This document shows positions 37,517-45,078 of a DNA stretch of 64,000 nucleotides, in pieces. Under the pieces are notes generated by a model. It was not told where the DNA came from. It made no database searches and saw nothing but the letters and a program-made list of their open reading frames with translations. Made by a program: the position numbers and the translations under genes. The stretch lies in NCBI GenBank assembly GCA_023391415.1, contig JAEWAY010000022.1, positions 186,001 through 250,000 of the forward strand. The letters are read 5' to 3'. The first letter of the stretch is position 1. Every line of letters begins with the position of its first letter. This stretch comes from Bacteroidota bacterium. GTDB lineage: Bacteria > Bacteroidota > Bacteroidia > Cytophagales > Cytophagaceae.

Positions 37517-38767
37517 TCAGAGAATATAGCTAAACAAAGTTGGATTTTTATTCAGTTCGATAAATTGAAACTTCTTCTTGTGCATTTTGTCCAGCAATGG
37601 CTCATAGTCTTCCTTGTGCTTTAGTTCGATTCCAACCAGCGCGGGACCTTCTTCCTTGATGTTTTTTTTAGTGTACTCAAAGCGGGTAATATCGTCGGTA
37701 GGTCCCAGTACTTCATCCAGAAATTCCCTTAGCGCTCCCGCTCTTTGGGGAAAGTTGACGATAAAGTAATGCTTCAGTCCTTCATAGATCAGCGAGCGCT
37801 CCTTGATTTCCTCCATACGTCCTATGTCATTATTGCTGCCGCTGACAATGCAGACCACATTTTTGCCTTTGATTTCCTCGCGGTAATAATCCAGCGCGGC
37901 GATACTAAGCGCTCCCGCGGGCTCCACGACAATAGCTTCTTCGTTGTACAATTTGAGAATCGCGGTGCATACTTTGCCTTCCGGTACCAGCACCACATCG
38001 TTCACAATATCTCTGATAATGGAAAAAGTCAACTCTCCAACCCGTTTGACCGCCGCCCCATCCACAAATTTGTCGATACTTTCCAGGGTCACCACTTCCT
38101 TATTGTCCAGCGCGGTTTTGAGCGAAGGCGCTCCCGCCGGCTCCACGGCGATGATCTTGGTATCGGGAGACATCTGATGTATATAGGATCCCAGCCCTGA
38201 AATGAGCCCGCCACCACCTACGGGGACAAAGATATAATCGATAAAGCCCTGGAAGTCGTCCAGTATTTCGACACCTACCGTAGCCTGTCCTTCCACGATT
38301 TTTTCGTCGTCGAAGGGATGGACGAAGATCCGGTCGTTCGCTTTGGTATACCTTACGGCTTCCGCGTACGCGTCGTCAAAGGTATCGCCTGTCAGTATGA
38401 CCTCGACCATGTTCTTGCCAAACATTTTAACCTGATTGATCTTTTGCTTGGGGGTGGTATTGGGCATAAAGATAGCTCCGGATATTTGGAGCTGATAGCA
38501 GGAAAAAGCCACTCCCTGCGCGTGGTTGCCCGCGCTCGCGCATACCACGCCTTTTTTTAACTGATCCCCCGGAAGACTTTTTATCAGGTTGTAGGCGCCC
38601 CGGATTTTATAAGAGCGGACGAGTTGCAGATCCTCCCGTTTTAGCCATACCGAGGAATGGTACTGTTCAGACAGATTGAGGCTTCGCTGAAGCTGGGTAT
38701 GGGAAACCACTCCTTTCAGACGTTCGGAAGCTTCTTTTATATGATCGATGGATAGTATACGCGGCAT
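37517..38767 (-). CDS. ilvA: Threonine dehydratase (threonine ammonia-lyase)
   Basis: This 416-aa PLP enzyme deaminates threonine to 2-oxobutanoate, the first step of isoleucine synthesis. The PLP-Lys lies in VRSYKIRGAYNLIKS (about residues 49-63). The phosphate-binding glycine loop is in FVPVGGGGLISGLGSYI, and SAGNHAQGVAFS is the substrate-side loop. Residues about 335-416 form a single ACT-like regulatory domain (VNFPQRAGALREFLDEVLG), as in the shorter IlvA form, so feedback inhibition by isoleucine is likely. The other branched-chain genes are not nearby. A TAnnTTTG element lies just upstream on the minus strand. Confidence 0.95.
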   Translation of the reverse strand: MPRILSIDHIKEASERLKGVVSHTQLQRSLNLSEQYHSSVWLKREDLQLVRSYKIRGAYNLIKSLPGDQLKKGVVCASAGNHAQGVAFSCYQLQISGAIFMPNTTPKQKINQVKMFGKNMVEVILTGDTFDDAYAEAVRYTKANDRIFVHPFDDEKIVEGQATVGVEILDDFQGFIDYIFVPVGGGGLISGLGSYIHQMSPDTKIIAVEPAGAPSLKTALDNKEVVTLESIDKFVDGAAVKRVGELTFSIIRDIVNDVVLVPEGKVCTAILKLYNEEAIVVEPAGALSIAALDYYREEIKGKNVVCIVSGSNNDIGRMEEIKERSLIYEGLKHYFIVNFPQRAGALREFLDEVLGPTDDITRFEYTKKNIKEEGPALVGIELKHKEDYEPLLDKMHKKKFQFIELNKNPTLFSYIL

Positions 38768-38785
38768 TGGAATATATTAAGGCTG

Positions 38786-38793
38786 CAAAATTA
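38786..38793 (-). promoter_or_regulatory. Putative -7 element upstream of ilvA
   Basis: On the minus strand TAATTTTG fits TAnnTTTG and ends 18 nt before the ilvA start codon. No good TTTG -33 box is found at the usual distance (the nearest is too close). Confidence 0.35.
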
Positions 38794-38951
38794 TCTTTTT
38801 TATCCAAAAAAAATCTACTTTTTTGGATCTGAAATGGATTTGCCCTGAACTCTTTGAATAAATTACGCTTTTGGTATATAAAAGCAATGGTACGGAATTA
38901 GGAAAAGCATGATTTTTTATGCACTTTTCCAATTCTTCTTAATTCGTGTGG

Positions 38952-39149
38952 ATGAAAAACTTCGGAGCTTTACAAACAATCAGCGCGTTTGGCCTGATAT
39001 TTAGCGCGGTCTCCCAATTGATCCTTTGGGCGATCGATAAACATATTGATGACATATGGTTGCTATATCCTACCTGGATAGCGGTTTTTATTATAGGGTG
39101 GCTATTGAGGAAATACTATAAAGGCGAAAGTCATCACCATCATCACTAA
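38952..39149 (+). CDS. Small membrane protein with natural poly-histidine tail
   Basis: This 65-aa protein has two predicted membrane helices (about 6-26 and 35-54) and a C-terminal tail KYYKGESHHHHH ending in five histidines. I see no signal peptide and do not recognise the family. The tail could bind metal ions. It is divergent from ilvA and convergent with the DUF3817 gene, with only 9 bp between the stops. I chose ATG at 38952; an upstream GTG would add two residues. The hydrophobic pattern supports a real gene. Confidence 0.6.
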   Translation: MKNFGALQTISAFGLIFSAVSQLILWAIDKHIDDIWLLYPTWIAVFIIGWLLRKYYKGESHHHHH

Positions 39150-39158
39150 GCTCTAAGG

Positions 39159-39467
39159 CTACTCTGGCGTATACATTCTTTTGAGCTGGCGATCCAGCAG
39201 GAACGTTCCAAAGGGAATAAGTGACAAAAACATCGCCCAGACGGACCATTTGAAGGAGAAATCAAGTGTAAGCTTGACTCTTAAAACAGCCAGTCCAAAA
39301 AGAACAAACAATACTCCGTGCGCCCAGCCTGTATATTTTACCAGCTCCGGTATGCCCATAGCGTACTTTACAGGCATAGCGATAAATAAGAGAAAAAGAT
39401 AGGAAAAACCCTCGGCGTTGCCGATGTACCGGAGTTGCCTGACCAGGTCTGGTTCAATCGTATTCAT
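39159..39467 (-). CDS. DUF3817 membrane protein
   Basis: This 102-aa protein has three predicted membrane helices. Family features of DUF3817 are LRYIGNAEGFSYLFLLFIAM at the N-terminus, PELVKYTGWAHGVLFVLF in the middle and MFLSLIPFGTFLLDRQL near the C-terminus. Related domains occur as stand-alone membrane proteins and in fusion with transporters. The role is unknown. It is convergent with the His-tailed membrane protein. Confidence 0.85.
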   Translation of the reverse strand: MNTIEPDLVRQLRYIGNAEGFSYLFLLFIAMPVKYAMGIPELVKYTGWAHGVLFVLFGLAVLRVKLTLDFSFKWSVWAMFLSLIPFGTFLLDRQLKRMYTPE

Positions 39468-39631
39468 ATTTTTGGATGGTTATTCGTTTAAAGATACGAA
39501 CAAACGCGGTATTTATTTCATATAATCTTTACCATAGGTCTTATTCATTTCCTTCCAAGAGCTCCCGTTCGGATATTTAACAATCCGGAAGCTTCGCTCG
39601 TTACTTAAAAAACATAAAACAGTAAAAGGCT

Positions 39632-39880
39632 ATGAAGAATATAGTGCTGATCGGTATGTTTGCTCTTTTCGCGATAGGCGCGTGCAACAAAAGTACGCGA
39701 TACGCGCAGGTGCCTGAGGAGGTGATTGTTTCTTTCAATCAGCGATATCCGGACGCGTCCGATGTTCGCTGGAAAGAAGATGATGGCCTGTATCAGGCGC
39801 GCTTTAAGGATGGAAGAACCAAAAAGGAGGCTACCTATAGTGAGGATGGCAGCCTTTTGGATATTGAAGAAAAGATGTAA
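39632..39880 (+). CDS. Small PepSY-like lipoprotein
   Basis: This 82-aa protein has a lipoprotein signal ending in AIGACNKS (Cys18) and one PepSY-like/BLIP-like repeat: PEEVIVSFNQRYPDASDVRW followed by YQARFKDGRTKKEATYSEDG. Bacteroidota have many such short periplasmic proteins; the family is thought to bind or inhibit other proteins, but no function is proven. It is followed by a hairpin terminator (39909-39940). Confidence 0.78.
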   Translation: MKNIVLIGMFALFAIGACNKSTRYAQVPEEVIVSFNQRYPDASDVRWKEDDGLYQARFKDGRTKKEATYSEDGSLLDIEEKM

Positions 39881-39908
39881 TTTGTCAATACTTTCTGAAA
39901 AAGGAGAG

Positions 39909-39940
39909 AATAAGCCGATCATGGTATCGGCTTATTTTTT
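39909..39940 (+). terminator. Terminator of the PepSY-like lipoprotein gene
   Basis: An 11-bp perfect stem (aataagccgat 39909-39919 / atcggcttatt 39926-39936) with a 6-nt loop runs into a T-tract. Confidence 0.8.
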
Positions 39941-39960
39941 TGATGGATAAAACAAGTATG

Positions 39961-40419
39961 ATGAATTGGCTGGATATTAAAACGGCGTTGCTGGAATATT
40001 GCCACGCGTATGTGGAGGAACGCGTATCCTTCGCGCTAGCCGCGATCAGGGAGGCCAAGGAAGCGGGAGATTCGGAATCGAAGAGCAGTATGGGTGACAA
40101 ATATGAGACTGCTAGAGCCATGGCGCGATTGGAACAGGAAAAATACGCCTCGCGGCTCGATGAAGCCTATAAATTGAAAAAAGCGCTGGCGGCTATTGAT
40201 CCGGATAAGACATCCGGCCTTATCGGTCCAGGCAGCTTGGTGATTACGGACAAGGGCGCGTTTTATCTGTCGATTAGTGCCGGAAAATCCATGGTTGGAG
40301 GGCTTGAAGTCTTCCTGGTGAGTCCGGTGACTCCGGTCGCTGTAGCCATGTTGTCGCGTAAGGTGGGCGACAAAGTGACGGTCAATGGCCGGATATTGGA
40401 GATAAAGGAAGTGTATTGA
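39961..40419 (+). CDS. GreA/GreB-like C-terminal domain protein
   Basis: This 152-aa protein belongs to a Bacteroidota family often labelled '3-oxoacyl-ACP synthase' by error. The N-terminal half is a coiled helical hairpin (ESKSSMGDKYETARAMARLE, about 40-60). The C-terminal half is a FKBP/GreA-like beta domain (GLIGPGSLVITDKGAFYLSI, SPVTPVAVAMLSRKVGD), suggesting contact with RNA polymerase. The N-terminal start is uncertain: ATG codons at 39943, 39958 and 39961 are in frame. I chose 39961 because the earlier ones lie next to the upstream terminator and add non-family residues. It is convergent with the YpdA gene, 5 bp apart. Confidence 0.72.
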   Translation: MNWLDIKTALLEYCHAYVEERVSFALAAIREAKEAGDSESKSSMGDKYETARAMARLEQEKYASRLDEAYKLKKALAAIDPDKTSGLIGPGSLVITDKGAFYLSISAGKSMVGGLEVFLVSPVTPVAVAMLSRKVGDKVTVNGRILEIKEVY

Positions 40420-40424
40420 CTGTC

Positions 40425-41396
40425 TTAGGGATTCTTGGTGGCGATGTGACGGAGAATCATTTCCGCGTGTATCCGGGAGTTTTCGATAAACCATTTGTGG
40501 GTTTCCATACCGCCGCAGACGACACCCGCGAGATAAATACCGGGGATATTGCTTTCCATGGTTTCCGGATTCCAGACAGGAATTCGCCGCGGACCTCTGA
40601 GCTCAACTCCCGCGGATTCGAGAAAATGAAAGTCTGGACGATAGCCAGTCATGGCCAGTACATGATCGCAGTCCAGTCGCAGAGTTCCGGCGGGCGTGTC
40701 TATATGTATATAGGTCGGAGTGATCTCCACTACCCGACTGTTGAAAAACGCGCGGATACTCCCTTCTTCGATACGATTTTCGATATCGGGCTTTACCCAA
40801 TATTTTACCCGTTCGCTAATCGCGTCGGCACGGGCGATCAGTGTGACCTCCGCGCCTTTGCGGTAGCATTCCAGCGCGGCGTCGACCGCCGAATTGGCGC
40901 GGCCGATCACGGCCACCCGACTATGGGCAAATGGATGCGCTTCTTTAAAATAATGAAGCACGTGGGGTAAATCTTCCCCAGGTATACACATACGATTGGG
41001 AATATCAAAAAAGCCAGTGGCGAATATTACATTTTTACTTCGCCATAGTTCATTCTTGTGTGTTGTTAATACAAAAACTCCATCTTCTTTATGCAGAGAC
41101 CGGATACCTGTATAGAGCGAAAGCCTGAGGTTCCATTTTTGAGCGACTCTCCGGTAATATTCCAGCGCTTCGTCCCGATTGGGTTTATAATGATGAGATA
41201 TAAAGGGAATGTCTCCGATCTCAAGTTTTTCCGAAGTGGAAAAGAAAGTCATGTTTAAAGGGTAGTTGTACAGTGAGTTGACCAGACAACCCTTGTCGAA
41301 GATCCGGTACGAAAGTCGATTTCGGGTAGCTTCAATGCCACAGGCGAGGCCGATAGGCCCGGCCCCGATGATAGCGGTGTCCAGTAGGTTTTCCAT
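40425..41396 (-). CDS. ypdA: YpdA-like flavin oxidoreductase (putative bacillithiol disulfide reductase)
   Basis: This 323-aa FAD/NADPH-dependent protein resembles YpdA. It has the FAD motif AIIGAGPIGLACGIEA (about 8-23), the NADPH motif VAVIGRANSAVDAALE (about 170-185), and the C-terminal block GIYLAGVVCGGMETHKWFIE typical of YpdA. In Firmicutes YpdA reduces oxidised bacillithiol or related mixed disulfides. Bacillithiol genes are reported in some Bacteroidota; none (bshA/B/C) lie in this window, so the substrate is inferred. It stands alone and is convergent with the Gre-like gene. Confidence 0.85.
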   Translation of the reverse strand: MENLLDTAIIGAGPIGLACGIEATRNRLSYRIFDKGCLVNSLYNYPLNMTFFSTSEKLEIGDIPFISHHYKPNRDEALEYYRRVAQKWNLRLSLYTGIRSLHKEDGVFVLTTHKNELWRSKNVIFATGFFDIPNRMCIPGEDLPHVLHYFKEAHPFAHSRVAVIGRANSAVDAALECYRKGAEVTLIARADAISERVKYWVKPDIENRIEEGSIRAFFNSRVVEITPTYIHIDTPAGTLRLDCDHVLAMTGYRPDFHFLESAGVELRGPRRIPVWNPETMESNIPGIYLAGVVCGGMETHKWFIENSRIHAEMILRHIATKNP

Positions 41397-41542
41397 GAGC
41401 GGATAGTATCTTATACAAGCTTTGGTCGCGTTGAAATCGGAATTGGCTACGAATTCTCGGCGGGATTATGTTTCTTCGCGATAACATCAGGCGCGTTTGG
41501 CGCTTATGCTAAACAACTATTTTCAATTTACGATTCAAAATT

Positions 41543-41980
41543 ATGATAAAAGCTGAGATGCACACCGACAAGGGTGTGATGAAAATCGAGTTTTATGAAA
41601 AAGACGCCCCGGAAACGGTGAAGAACTTTGTAAAGCTTTCAAAAAAAGGATTCTACGACGGACTTACTTTTCACAGAGTGATTCCAAACTTTGTAATCCA
41701 GGGTGGATGTCCCAAAGGAACTGGCGCGGGTGGACCGGGTTATACTATCAAATGCGAATTGAGTGGTGAAAACCAGTATCATGATAAAGGAGTGCTTTCT
41801 ATGGCGCACGCGGGACGCGATACAGGAGGTTCTCAGTTTTTTATCTGTCACAACAGGGAAAATACCAAGCATCTTGACAGAAACCATACCTGCTTTGGCA
41901 AGGTGGTGGAAGGTCTGGAAGTAGTCGACCAGGTAAGGCAAGGCGATAAGATTCAAAAAATAGTCATTATTGAGGAATAA
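41543..41980 (+). CDS. ppiB: Peptidyl-prolyl cis-trans isomerase, cyclophilin type
   Basis: This 145-aa cytosolic cyclophilin (no signal peptide) catalyses cis-trans isomerisation of proline bonds. The active-site segments are FYDGLTFHRVIPNFVIQGG, with the catalytic Arg and Phe, GVLSMAHAGRDTGGSQFFI, and HTCFGKVVEGLEVVDQV near the C-terminus. The short single-domain form is the PpiB type. It is followed by a strong terminator (41998-42049). Confidence 0.95.
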   Translation: MIKAEMHTDKGVMKIEFYEKDAPETVKNFVKLSKKGFYDGLTFHRVIPNFVIQGGCPKGTGAGGPGYTIKCELSGENQYHDKGVLSMAHAGRDTGGSQFFICHNRENTKHLDRNHTCFGKVVEGLEVVDQVRQGDKIQKIVIIEE

Positions 41981-41997
41981 TCGCGAGTAACGATGAT

Positions 41998-42049
41998 AAG
42001 CGCTTGTTCCTCTGGTGTAGAACGGAAGGAAACAAGCGCTTGTTTTTTT
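41998..42049 (+). terminator. Terminator of ppiB
   Basis: The arms aagcgcttgttcc (41998-42010) and ggaaacaagcgctt (42028-42041) form a stem of about 13 bp with one bulge, followed by a run of seven T. Confidence 0.82.
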
Positions 42050-42107
42050 GATGAATAGCTTGGTCCGCTCCAATCGCTTCATGGATCATTTTGCTTAATA
42101 TAATTCC

Positions 42108-42734
42108 TCAAACTTGGTTTATATAACTGCTTGAGAAGCTTGATCGGTTTCTTTCATCAATCCTTTGTAGCGCGTCCGTCGCCGCCTGTCGGGCCTGGTC
42201 GTTTTCGTCCCTGAGCGTCCTGATGGTTTTCCAGAGCGAGAGTTCATCGTCTTTCTTTTGAACGAGAATCTCTTGCAATATTTTCGGGATACGCGCGCTG
42301 CCTGTTTTGCTTTAAAGACCTCACAACTTGTCGACTACCTGTGAAAGCGATAAACGTCCGCTCTGGTAACTAAGGCGATGACTGGTCTATCGCCGTCCAG
42401 CCGATGCTGATCAACGTCCTGTGGCGATGTCTCTGGAGAGAGGATGGCTTTTCTTTCCAAAATATTTGCCCCGAGGGCTGGTTTCCTGGTTATCGCGATT
42501 TTCTCCAAAGCTTCGCGAATCACTATTTTGGTGTAGAGCGCTTTATTCTTTCCGAGTGTCCGGCTAAGGCCTCTATCGCGATTTCGGATTTCCGGATACC
42601 CAATATGATCGCGGCGATGGCGTGTCTGGTGGACTCTCCGGCTGCCAGCATGGGGATAAGCTTCGGTTCCGGTATCTTCTAAAATGGAATGAGCTGACTT
42701 TTTCCGATTTGTCCGCGTTTTTGTCTGGCGGCAT
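42108..42734 (-). pseudogene. Degraded HEAT-repeat protein gene (several frameshifts and stops)
   Basis: No single frame is open, but fragments of one helical-repeat protein follow each other in the correct order on the minus strand in changing frames. They are KLIPMLAAGESTRHAIAAII (near 42610-42663), NKALYTKIVIREALEKI (near 42500-42547), KYFGKKSHPLSRDIA (near 42430-42480), TLISIGWTAI (near 42390-42420), and LSLWKTIRTLRDEN with AATDALQRIDE (42150-42300). These match, from memory, the layout of HEAT-repeat proteins with LYTKIAIREALEKIG and RDIAARTLI segments. At least four frame changes plus in-frame stops are needed to join them, so the gene is dead, assuming no sequencing error. Outer limits are approximate: an ATG at 42734 and a TGA at 42108. 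Confidence 0.78.
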
Positions 42735-42823
42735 GAAGTCGGTTGTTGTTCGCGATAATGATTGGAGTTTTGAGAAAGTGGATATGAAATCGTTGTCGAC
42801 CTAAGCGCGCGAGTCGGCAAGTA

Positions 42824-43066
42824 TCAAATCCGGTTCAGTGTTTCATTAAGCGACTTGTTCATTTCCTGAAAACGGGAGCGTATATCCGAAAGAAAGTCAG
42901 GATCCGATACCAGTTTTTTGATCTCATCGTCTCCATAGATATCCATTTCGCTTACCTTATAGGTTTGCTCATACATGCCCCGCTCAAACTTGAGCAGGTA
43001 TTTGCCATTCCATGAGAAGATGGTGATTTTCAAATCGGGCTGGGTAAACTCTCCAACAACACGCAT
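42824..43066 (-). CDS. Conserved small hypothetical protein
   Basis: This 80-aa protein starts MRVVGEFTQPDLKITIFSWN and continues with KYLLKFERGMYEQTYKVSEMD, then a helical, charged C-terminal half. It seems related to a short protein found in other Cytophagales, of unknown role; this is from memory only. There is no signal peptide or membrane segment. I chose ATG at 43066 over TTG at 43090 because it begins the conserved-looking part. An AT-rich 214-bp spacer lies between it and the divergent secreted protein gene. Confidence 0.65.
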   Translation of the reverse strand: MRVVGEFTQPDLKITIFSWNGKYLLKFERGMYEQTYKVSEMDIYGDDEIKKLVSDPDFLSDIRSRFQEMNKSLNETLNRI

Positions 43067-43231
43067 ACAGCGACTTTTTATGACGAACAATTATATTAAA
43101 AAAATGGCGGTTTTCACAATAGTTCTTTTCATGTTTTTATAAAAATTGGATTATTTTTATTTTTGCTATTTATTTAATAATAAATTTTATAAAATATGGC
43201 CCCGTTTTTTCATTGTAATTTTTTAGTGTCG

Positions 43232-43239
43232 TATGTTTG
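43232..43239 (+). promoter_or_regulatory. Putative -7 element upstream of the PKD-like secreted protein gene
   Basis: TATGTTTG matches TAnnTTTG and ends 41 nt before the first possible start codon. A -33 TTTG box is not clear. Confidence 0.35.
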
Positions 43240-43280
43240 CTGACCCATAAGCTACTGTTTTATAGTTTGAGTGTTGATCA

Positions 43281-43739
43281 ATGTTACGAATGGCGCGGAT
43301 GATTTTTGTAAATTGGAATTTCGCTAAGATATTTGAACTTTTTATAGTTTTTTCGCTATTGATCCTGGCGGATCCGGTAAGCGCCCGGACGCCTTCCGTG
43401 ATATCTTTTGAGCAAGGTGTCGAAGTAGTGGAAGAAGGAAGCGAGTTTGTCGTAAAACTTATTATTCCCGATGGGTTTGAAGATTATGAGGTGTTGTGGA
43501 ACGCGCCCGCTGACTGGCATGTCAATGGCGAGGCCGCGGTGTATAAGGATTATCATAATGATAATAAAGTGATCATGGAAGCCGGTTCCATGTCTGGCAT
43601 GGTTTCCGCGACCTTGTATAAGGAAGGGAATTTTCAGGCGGCAATTACTTTTTATACTTATATTACAGTAGTGCCTTCCGAATCGCCTTTGTCTGAAGAC
43701 GTGAATCCTTCATCCGTTTCCGCCCGGAACGCCTTTTGA
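43281..43739 (+). CDS. Secreted protein with one PKD-like/Ig-like domain, function unknown
   Basis: This 152-aa protein has an N-terminal signal sequence (hydrophobic core FELFIVFSLLILADPVSA, cleavage near residue 35). A beta-rich domain follows with YEVLWNAPADWHVNGEA, VIMEAGSMSGMVSATLY and ITFYTYITVV. The W-x-x-P-x-x-W and late 'sG.V.a' pattern resembles PKD-like domains that in Bacteroidota usually occur in large surface proteins; here a single copy stands alone. No T9SS sorting tail is present. Several in-frame ATGs (43281, 43293, 43302) make the start uncertain. I do not recognise a named family. Confidence 0.6.
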   Translation: MLRMARMIFVNWNFAKIFELFIVFSLLILADPVSARTPSVISFEQGVEVVEEGSEFVVKLIIPDGFEDYEVLWNAPADWHVNGEAAVYKDYHNDNKVIMEAGSMSGMVSATLYKEGNFQAAITFYTYITVVPSESPLSEDVNPSSVSARNAF

Positions 43740-43851
43740 GTTTCTGATTATCTTGTTAGAGTCGTTCGTCTCGCTATTTTTCTCTTTACTCCGCTTCCCC
43801 TTGTTTATGTAGGTATGGATCATTAATTTCCATCCGGAAAAATTATCATCC

Positions 43852-45078
43852 ATGATCGAAAAGACTAAGGTAGCTATTGTCGGCGCGGGACCAGGAGGTA
43901 TGACCGCGGCCCTGTTTCTGGCCCGGCGGGGTATAGCTACCCTATTGCTGGACAAGGCTGTCTTTCCCCGGGATAAGGTCTGTGGCGACGCGTTGAGCGG
44001 CAAAGTGCTTTCCGTATTGAAGCGACTCGATCCTGAACTACCCTCGTTGTTGGCTACGCGGCCTTTCGCTATCGGATCGCGCGGGATCAATTTTTACGCG
44101 CCTAATCGTCAATGTCTTCGTCTTCCGTTTAAAAGTAACGTCGTCGTATCCGACGCCCCCGGGTTTACGGTTCGGCGCGCGCATTTCGACAATTTTTTGG
44201 CGGGTTTGGTGAAAAAGGAACCTTTGATCGATTTTCGGGAAGGATTGGAAATAGGGCGCGTGGATGTGAGTGAGGAACACGCGAGCTTGTATGATAGGAA
44301 AAATCAGGAACTCTTTCGTTCCGATTTGGTCATTATGTGCAATGGGGCGCATTCCGCTTTCGCCAGGGATCGCGGACTGACGATGGAACCAGCTCATTAC
44401 AGCGCGGGAGTCAGACAGTATTTCCGAGGTGTGGCGGGACTTGATAAGGACAATTTTATAGAACTACATTTTCTAAAAGGCGTGCTTCCGGGATATTTGT
44501 GGATATTTCCGCTTTCGGACAATGGCGCTAATGTCGGTCTGGGGATTCGCAGTGATGTGGTTTCGAAGAAGCGCCTCAACCTGAAAAAAATACTGACGGA
44601 TCTGCTGGCCAATGATCCGTATCTGAAAGAGCGTTTTAAAGCCGCGGAAGCCCTGGGAAATATACAGGGTTATGGGCTGCCCCTCGGATCAAAGCGGCGG
44701 CGTATTTCCGGTAGTCGTTATATGCTTTGCGGAGACGCGGCCTCCCTGATCGATCCTTTTACCGGAGAGGGGATCAGCAACGCGATGATTAGCGGCATGT
44801 TCGCGGCGGGACAAGCGGAGATTTGCGTCCGGCAGTCCGACTTCTCGGCCAAGACGATGCTGGCCTATGATCAGGAAGTATACCGGAGGCTTGGAAAGGA
44901 ATTGAGTATGAGTACAAAACTTCAAAAACTGATCGCTTATCCCTGGCTGTTTGATTTTGTGGTCAGCAAGGCCAACAGCAACGAAGCCCTGAGTAGTCTT
45001 ATATCTTCGATGTTTGACGATATCGACTTGCGGAAAAAGTTCAGGAACCCCCTTTTCTATTTAAGTCTGCTGAAATAG
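43852..45078 (+). CDS. Geranylgeranyl-reductase-family FAD oxidoreductase
   Basis: This 408-aa flavoprotein has the FAD motif VAIVGAGPGGMTAALFLARR (residues 7-26), the family block FPRDKVCGDALSGKVLS (about 42-58), and the second FAD site MLCGDAASLIDPFTGEGISN (about 287-306). The family (GGR/digeranylgeranylglycerophospholipid reductase-like) reduces isoprenoid double bonds, but bacterial relatives include halogenase- and hydroxylase-like enzymes. The substrate here is unknown; a role in quinone, carotenoid or lipid tailoring would fit. It overlaps the convergent SGNH hydrolase gene by 18 bp at the 3' end. There is no signal peptide; it is likely membrane-associated on the cytosolic side. Confidence 0.85.
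   Translation: MIEKTKVAIVGAGPGGMTAALFLARRGIATLLLDKAVFPRDKVCGDALSGKVLSVLKRLDPELPSLLATRPFAIGSRGINFYAPNRQCLRLPFKSNVVVSDAPGFTVRRAHFDNFLAGLVKKEPLIDFREGLEIGRVDVSEEHASLYDRKNQELFRSDLVIMCNGAHSAFARDRGLTMEPAHYSAGVRQYFRGVAGLDKDNFIELHFLKGVLPGYLWIFPLSDNGANVGLGIRSDVVSKKRLNLKKILTDLLANDPYLKERFKAAEALGNIQGYGLPLGSKRRRISGSRYMLCGDAASLIDPFTGEGISNAMISGMFAAGQAEICVRQSDFSAKTMLAYDQEVYRRLGKELSMSTKLQKLIAYPWLFDFVVSKANSNEALSSLISSMFDDIDLRKKFRNPLFYLSLLK

Noticed and set aside
39129..39149. His-tag-like codons as possible vector contamination
   Set aside because: The flanking sequence continues as native chromosomal genes on both sides, with the same composition, so the His run is natural.
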